Shown here: in pieces, positions 59,151 to 64,000 of the stretch
How positions within the stretch are numbered: the first letter of the stretch is position 1
Layout of the letters: every line of letters starts with the position of its first letter
NCBI GenBank assembly: GCA_015501605.1
Contig: JADNRZ010000010.1
Span: 496,001 to 560,000 of the forward strand
From: Panaeolus papilionaceus
Lineage: Eukaryota; Basidiomycota; Agaricomycetes; Agaricales
Length of the DNA stretch: 64,000 nt
Direction of reading: 5' to 3'
The notes under the pieces: generated by a model
Seen by the model: only the letters and a program-made list of their open reading frames with translations
Told to the model about the DNA's origin: nothing
Databases searched by the model: none
Position numbers and translations under genes: made by a program

Positions 59151-60623
59151 ATGTTTTTGAAATCCCGACCAAAGCACAAGTCAGACCATGCTGATATTGA
59201 GTAAGTTTCGATTATGCGTTTTATTCCAACTATTGAAGACGCCCTTTACAGTCCGAAGCGCCCCCTTTCGAAGTCTGTTTCCCTAGTAGACGTTTCAAGT
59301 ATCATCTCTGCACACGACGAGGGAAAGGAGAAGGAGAAAGGAAACATGGCAACTGTACGTCAGACACAGTACTATTTTCCCCTCTATCACTAATTTTGAA
59401 TGTTCAAGAAGGTCGTGAAGGCGGCTTTGAATGTTCTGAGGTCGAAAAAGAGTCGTAACAAGATGGATAGCCATGGCAGTGATTCTGCGTCGGATTATGA
59501 CAAAAGGTCAGTGTTATTACGTTCAACCACGGGGAGGATTGATATCTAACGACATACACTAGGTCTATTCGACAAGGGCTACCAAGTAGAAAAGGAAGCA
59601 GGTCGACACTCCACTACGGTGCCGACCTGGACTATCTTCCTGATAGGCAAATTATTGAGACACTGGCTTCTGATTCAGCTGTATCAGCAGCGGCTGTGGA
59701 CACCCAAGAGCTTGACCCTCAAGATATCATATTCGCGTTTGTGCAAAGTTACGCCTTCATCAGTTGCAACTAACGCAGTGTATCATAGAATCATGGGTCC
59801 TACTGGCGTCGGAAAATCTTCGGTAATTTGTTTACACGTTTTCAACCACAGATATTCACAATCTTCACTTCACCACAGTTTATCGGTGCTTTGACCGGTG
59901 ACGCAGACGTAGGTGTCAAAATTGGCCATACCTTGAAGTCGTGCACCAGTGAAATTTCAGTTGTGAGGGTCGATATCCCCGGAACGAGGTTCAGACTCGT
60001 CCTCGTGGACACCCCTGGATTTGACGACAGTCACAGGAACGATACCGAAATTCTGACCGTCATAGCTGATTGGCTCGAAAAAACGTAGGTATCTAAAAGC
60101 CCTTTCTCTGGTCACCGTTAACTAAACGCGCCAATCCAGATATAACAAGCAGGTTTTGCTCAGTGGTGTTATCTACCTTCACCGAATCACAGATAACCGA
60201 TTCGACGCCAGCACAGAGCGCACTCTCAGCCTATTTCAGTCCCTCATGGGTACCGAGAACTTCGAGCGCACTGCCCTAGTCACCACCATGTGGGACCAGT
60301 TGATTGACGATACTTCCGAATCGGAGGCAACGCACCGGCAACAATTATTAGAGCAAGACCACTGGTACGACCTCGTCAAGGGAGGCGCGATCGTCTCCCA
60401 ATTCCAAAATTCCAAGCAGTCAGCTCTCGACATATTGTGGCCGTTGATCGACAAGACATGGAGATCTCGCGCAACTCTTTGCTTGCAATATGAGTTGTGC
60501 GATGAGAAGAAGCAATTACCCAAGACCGAGGTCGGAAAGCAGGTCTTCTCGAAGATGGATGCTTTTTTATATTCCCATCAAAAGCGTCTAGCTGAGCTTC
60601 GAGGAATGTTCTTTAAGTTGTAG
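59151..60623 (+). CDS. P-loop GTPase 1 (AIG1/septin-like)
   Basis: A multi-exon gene starting at 59151 (MFLKSRPKHKSDHADI). A basic, serine-rich N-terminus leads to the G domain: IMGPTGVGKSS (G1/Walker A, interrupted by an intron right after KSS), FIGALTGDADVGVKIGHTLKSCTSEI (switch region), LVLVDTPGFDDSHR (G3), LLSGVIYLHRITDNR and ALVTTMWDQ (the usual place of G4, although N/TKxD is replaced by TTMWD). This matches AIG1/Toc34-like GTPases that are expanded in mushroom genomes. The open frame stops at 60623, shortly after YSHQKRLAELRG. Compared with its neighbour it lacks about 70 residues of C-terminal coiled coil, so it is either naturally short or truncated. It is paralogous to the next gene and shares intron sites. 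Confidence 0.78.
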
Positions 60624-61041
60624 TGGATTTTACTCACGTATTAAGCACTCCCGTACTGTGTTTTGTAGTCTCGCCACGAGCTCCTTAATGACTATTATTT
60701 GCGCGCACACCGGGCTACTGTTACGCATCAAGATCGTGATATTGACATCCGTTCTTGGCCAATTCTGGAACGCTAACATGATACAAGGTGGCTGAATGTT
60801 AGAGTGCTTCACGATTAAGATTTAATAAAACGTACATGCACGCGTTGGTGGTGTGCTGCGCGTAGACTCGTGGCTTGGTGTCATGACCCAAACACATGTT
60901 CTAATTCATCGATGCATGAGGCAGTGGGTAATAGCAAAGGAATACCCTCTTCTCACCGCTTCCACTCCGTCTCCCCACTTCAACGTCCTTGGGTCCTTAC
61001 CCTTCCTTACTTTCAGCAACAACAACACAGTATCGCAGGTT
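60624..61041. other. Intergenic between tandem GTPase genes
   Basis: No coding signal recognised. No match by eye to the missing C-terminal coiled coil of GTPase 1. Confidence 0.4.
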
Positions 61042-63203
61042 ATGTTCATTAAATTTGGAGGAGAACGGGATCGTCTCGGATCGCATCGATCCAATATACT
61101 GTGAGTCGCCAGAGTTATGAAGTACTGGGTGCAAACGCTCATAAGCCTTCCCACTTAAGGGTCGTTGGCGACAATCATCAGCATATCTACAAAGTGAGTA
61201 CTGCGTTCGCACTTCAGCAGCTCAATCTCTTACCAACATGCTTTGCAAACCAGTTTCTCTCCCCATGGCTATCCTCAGATCAGGTATCTGACTTCTCGAC
61301 CACGTATGAGGACAGCAAAAAGGACGCAAAGTGGTACCGACTCGGACTTCTGGGATTAGGCGCCTCGTCAGCTCCGCAGGCAAAGCGCCCTACTCAGTCT
61401 CAGCGCCCTGCAGCCATAGAGGAGCGAGCACAACCTACAGCTGAAACCATCAAAAAGCAGTGTCGGCTGTGTTTCTACCAGGACACCTGGTCAAACTTCG
61501 CCAAGTTCGTCTCGTCACTTTTCCATGCCTTTGCTGATACTGACAGCCGACTTAGATGTGTCGGGCATAGTGACGATTACGCGGCCATAGTCTGTCTAGT
61601 GGACGTTTCAAAAGGGACAGACGGCCTACCAACTTCACTGAAGGAGTCATCTTCCGGTGCAAGAGCACCTCCAATTCCTATTATCTGGGTCAAGATGGGA
61701 TTGAGCGCGTCGTCCAGCGACAAGGACAAATCAGCGGCGTTCAAAATCGATGGAATTATCTGTCAATCGGTGAGTTGTTATTTTTCTATAACTGCACGAG
61801 GCTGAGAAAAATTTAGCTGTACGCACCCAAAGAAGTCGAAGAGATCCTCACCTTCAAAGAGAGAAATTCGAACTATCTAGGGTTGACGTCGGAGCAAATT
61901 TTGGATGCGATAATGGTGAAGCTGGATGCAGGCGAGAGTCAGCTGAAACAGAAGTTATCTGCACTTCAACATGCCTCAGTAAGCTAATAATCTCAGCTCG
62001 CATCTCCATTTACCGACGTCGTCTTCACAGAGCTTTGGGTTCCGTACTCCTCGGACGAGCGCCAAGATACAGACCGAGGATCTGAAATCTACTGACTATA
62101 TCATCGCGTGAGTCTTTCCGACTTCGTCATTAATGTAGGAATTGACGAGCCATATCAACAGGGTGATGGGGCCAACTGGTGCTGGGAAATCCACTGTATG
62201 TTATCCCACTGATCGTCAGAACACGAACTAATGGGACCACGGACAGTTCATCAACGCATTGACGGGACACGATCTCAATGTTGGTCACACACTGGAGTCC
62301 TGCACAAGCGACATCAGCATCGTTACTATGACTGTGCCAGAAGTAACTGACGTACGGATTGTGGTGGTGGACACCCCGGGGTTCGATGATACCCATAAAT
62401 CGGACCTGGAGATTTTCAAATATATCTCGGAGTGGTTGAATAAAACGTGAGCACCACCTATATCTAAGTCATTTTATGGACTGAGCCAAAAATTTTTTAG
62501 CTATACCAAAGGGACGCTTCTGAGTGGCGTCCTGTATTTCCATCGCATATCGGACAACAGAATGGCTGGAACGCCATTGAAGAACCTGAGGATGTTCCAG
62601 TCGCTTTGTGGGAAAGACGCCTACGACAAGATCACTCTGGTCACCACCATGTGGGACGATGTGGACGAAAGCACAGGAGAGACAAGGGAGCACGAGCTGA
62701 AGGAGAAGTACTGGAAGCCGATGATAGACGGACGAAAGGACAGACAGGCGCAAATCGAAAGGTTCAAGAACACCCAGGAGTCTGCAATCCGCGTTTTGTT
62801 GAAGTGCCTGAGCGATACCGGTACAAGACAAAGGACTCTCCAGCTCCAACGGGAGCTCGACCAGCTTGGCAGGGACCTTCCAGAAACGCACGCGGGTAGG
62901 AAGATGTATAGCAAGCTTGAGGCACTCTATGAGCGACAGCAGAAGGTGCTTAACAACCTGCGCAAAGAACTGCAGGAGGAGAAAACAGACCAGACGATTA
63001 TTACGATGTTGAAGGATGAGCACAAAGCAGCAGCTGAGGAGATGGAAGCTCTAGTTCACGACATGCAACAGCTGAAGCTGACGATCCCTGCACGACTCAT
63101 GGGCCATCTGCGTTCTGGATTGGATTTGAAGTGGAAGTGGTACGTATTTATGTACCTTCACAAGGCCCACCAGCAGCTAATGTTTCTTACCAGGGGATCA
63201 TAA
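61042..63203 (+). CDS. P-loop GTPase 2 with extra N-terminal region
   Basis: A multi-exon gene. The best start is 61042 (MFIKFGGERDRL), spliced to VVGDNHQHIYK and then VSDFSTTYEDSKKDAKWYRLGLLGLG. About 270 residues of unknown N-terminal region follow (KKQCRLCFYQDTWSNFAKFVSSLFHAF, YAAIVCLVDVSKG, IIWVKMGLSASSSDKD, LYAPKEVEEILTFKERNSNYLG). Then comes the G domain: VMGPTGAGKST, FINALTGHDLNVGHTLESCTSDIS, VVVDTPGFDDTHK and LVTTMWDDVD. A C-terminal coiled coil ends it (QQKVLNNLRKELQEEK, MEALVHDMQQLKL). The intron after the P-loop and the one at NKT/YTK match GTPase 1, so the two arose by tandem duplication. The N-terminal region could be a sensor or effector domain, or a separate gene read through; the exons are in frame without a break. 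Confidence 0.7.
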
Positions 63204-63902
63204 TTATCATCGTTGGACGTTCTGCAATGCCTAAGTTGGTGGAAGCAAGGAGGAGAGGTTGGGCTGGTTGGTAAATTATTTTATTGCTTTGGTCGTATTG
63301 TAGCTTGTTTGGTGGCTGCCACCATAATAAATAGAAATTTACCTCTTTTAAGTTCCATGAAGGAGTTGCGAAGGAGGTCGAAGGGTAGCGCAATGCTGCC
63401 TAGAGATTGCTGCTAAAATAAGTTTCAAAAATAGGGTTACGAAGGATATCCAAATCTTTACATGAAGGTTGTAATCACATGATGGGATTACAAGCAGCGG
63501 CATGATTTCTGCTGCAGGCCCTCAGGCAGAGAAGAAATTACAGCCTGTATAAAAATCCTGGCGTACCCTCGATTGGGTCAGACAACTTTCCTTCTCAATT
63601 GCGTTTGTTCTAGATGTGCATAGAGTAGGACATCGAAATCACAACCAAAATGAGCAAGACTTGTGATTCGAAGCAATCGTGCCAGCAGCTAAGCATGGAA
63701 ACAGAAGATGAATGTGGCTCCGATGTATCAAATCATGGGCAGAAAGAGTTACCTGGGAGGTAGCGAAGGTAATCAATGGACCGGAAAACATTTGCCGTAA
63801 TCACGGCTCCTATTGCGGAGAAGGAGAGTCACTGCCATTGTAAACGGTCTAGTAAAGGCTGATAACTTGAACGAGTAACTGGGTGCGCAAGGTGAAGCAA
63901 AC
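63204..63902. other. No firm gene; possible exons at the window edge
   Basis: A TATA-like TATAAAAA at about 63548 precedes an ATG at 63651 on the plus strand, but its frame closes after about 37 codons and no family is recognisable. The right part may contain downstream exons of the minus-strand gene at the edge. Confidence 0.3.
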
Positions 63903-64000
63903 CTTTTTCTGTATGAAACGACATTTCTCATTGCATAGGCGACGAGACCTAGGGTACTTGCAATGTTTCCCGCATTGGTTAAGAAGGCGCCTAAAGTTCG
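63903..64000 (-). CDS. Partial exon of a gene running off the right edge
   Basis: Read on the minus strand from the window edge, 32 codons are open and protein-like, with a membrane-helix character (GAFLTNAGNIASTLGLVAYAMRNVVSYRK). They end at a plausible donor (AG/GTTTGC). A further coding-looking stretch lies near 63760-63820 (ANVFRSIDYLRYLP), but I could not join the two in one phase. The protein family is not recognised. Confidence 0.35.

Noticed and set aside
63651..63770. Plus-strand start after a TATA-like box at the right edge
   Set aside because: The frame closes after about 37 codons and no convincing splice continuation was found.

Overview
The window looks like nuclear DNA of a mushroom-forming basidiomycete (Agaricomycetes). 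Genes are dense and cut by many introns of about 45-70 nt with GT..AG ends and CTAAC/CTAAT-like branch sites. Several families are typical of that group: F-box proteins, WSC-domain secreted proteins, AIG1-like P-loop GTPases and KDZ transposases with a CxC2 cysteine cluster. I recognise no rRNA or tRNA. All product names come from reading motifs by eye; no search was run.

Layout, left to right. An SFM1-type SPOUT arginine methyltransferase (1.2-2.2 kb, minus) lies head-to-head with an F-box protein (2.9-4.9 kb). A glutathione S-transferase (5.3-6.1 kb) follows. Then come the autophagy kinase ATG1 (6.9-10.2 kb, minus), a Dal5-like MFS permease (11.6-13.8 kb), a secreted SGNH/GDSL esterase (14.0-15.5 kb, minus) and a tiny cysteine-rich secreted protein built from two duplicated modules, each with a 7-nt micro-exon (16.6-17.4 kb). 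Next are a polytopic fungal membrane protein with a GC-AG intron (19.5-21.4 kb), a gene-poor stretch, a putative C2H2-like zinc-finger protein (24.5-25.7 kb), a Golgi pH regulator homologue (26.2-28.3 kb), an arsenite methyltransferase fused to a Cdc25/Acr2-like rhodanese domain (28.7-30.5 kb) and a second MFS transporter (31.8-34.1 kb).

The centrepiece is a 13.9-kb DNA transposon at 35016-48962. It is bounded by two 1,066-bp terminal inverted repeats (TIRs) that align without indels; I saw one mismatch in the parts I compared. Each TIR carries an array of about eleven CAGCCAC/GGCTGCT units. Inside are four intact multi-exon genes in a regular +,-,+,- order: (A) a 946-aa Zn2Cys6 protein, (B) a 615-aa protein of unknown family, (C) a 1,160-aa CxC2-KDZ transposase with its DGNF, YDIACQ and GE..ES.W motifs, and (D) a 757-aa protein of unknown family with about nine S-R-F-A-x-L-A repeats. 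No TET/JBP dioxygenase was recognised. The element looks young and possibly autonomous. Its right end lies about 56 bp upstream of the TATA box of a small secreted protein gene.

Right of the element are two paralogous small secreted proteins (49.1 and 54.1 kb) flanking an Nramp metal transporter (50.0-52.4 kb, minus). These are followed by a two-domain WSC protein (57.1-58.9 kb), two tandem paralogous P-loop GTPases (59.2-63.2 kb) and a gene fragment running off the right edge on the minus strand. The arsenic gene and the Nramp transporter both concern metals and metalloids, but they are 20 kb apart and nothing suggests a cluster.
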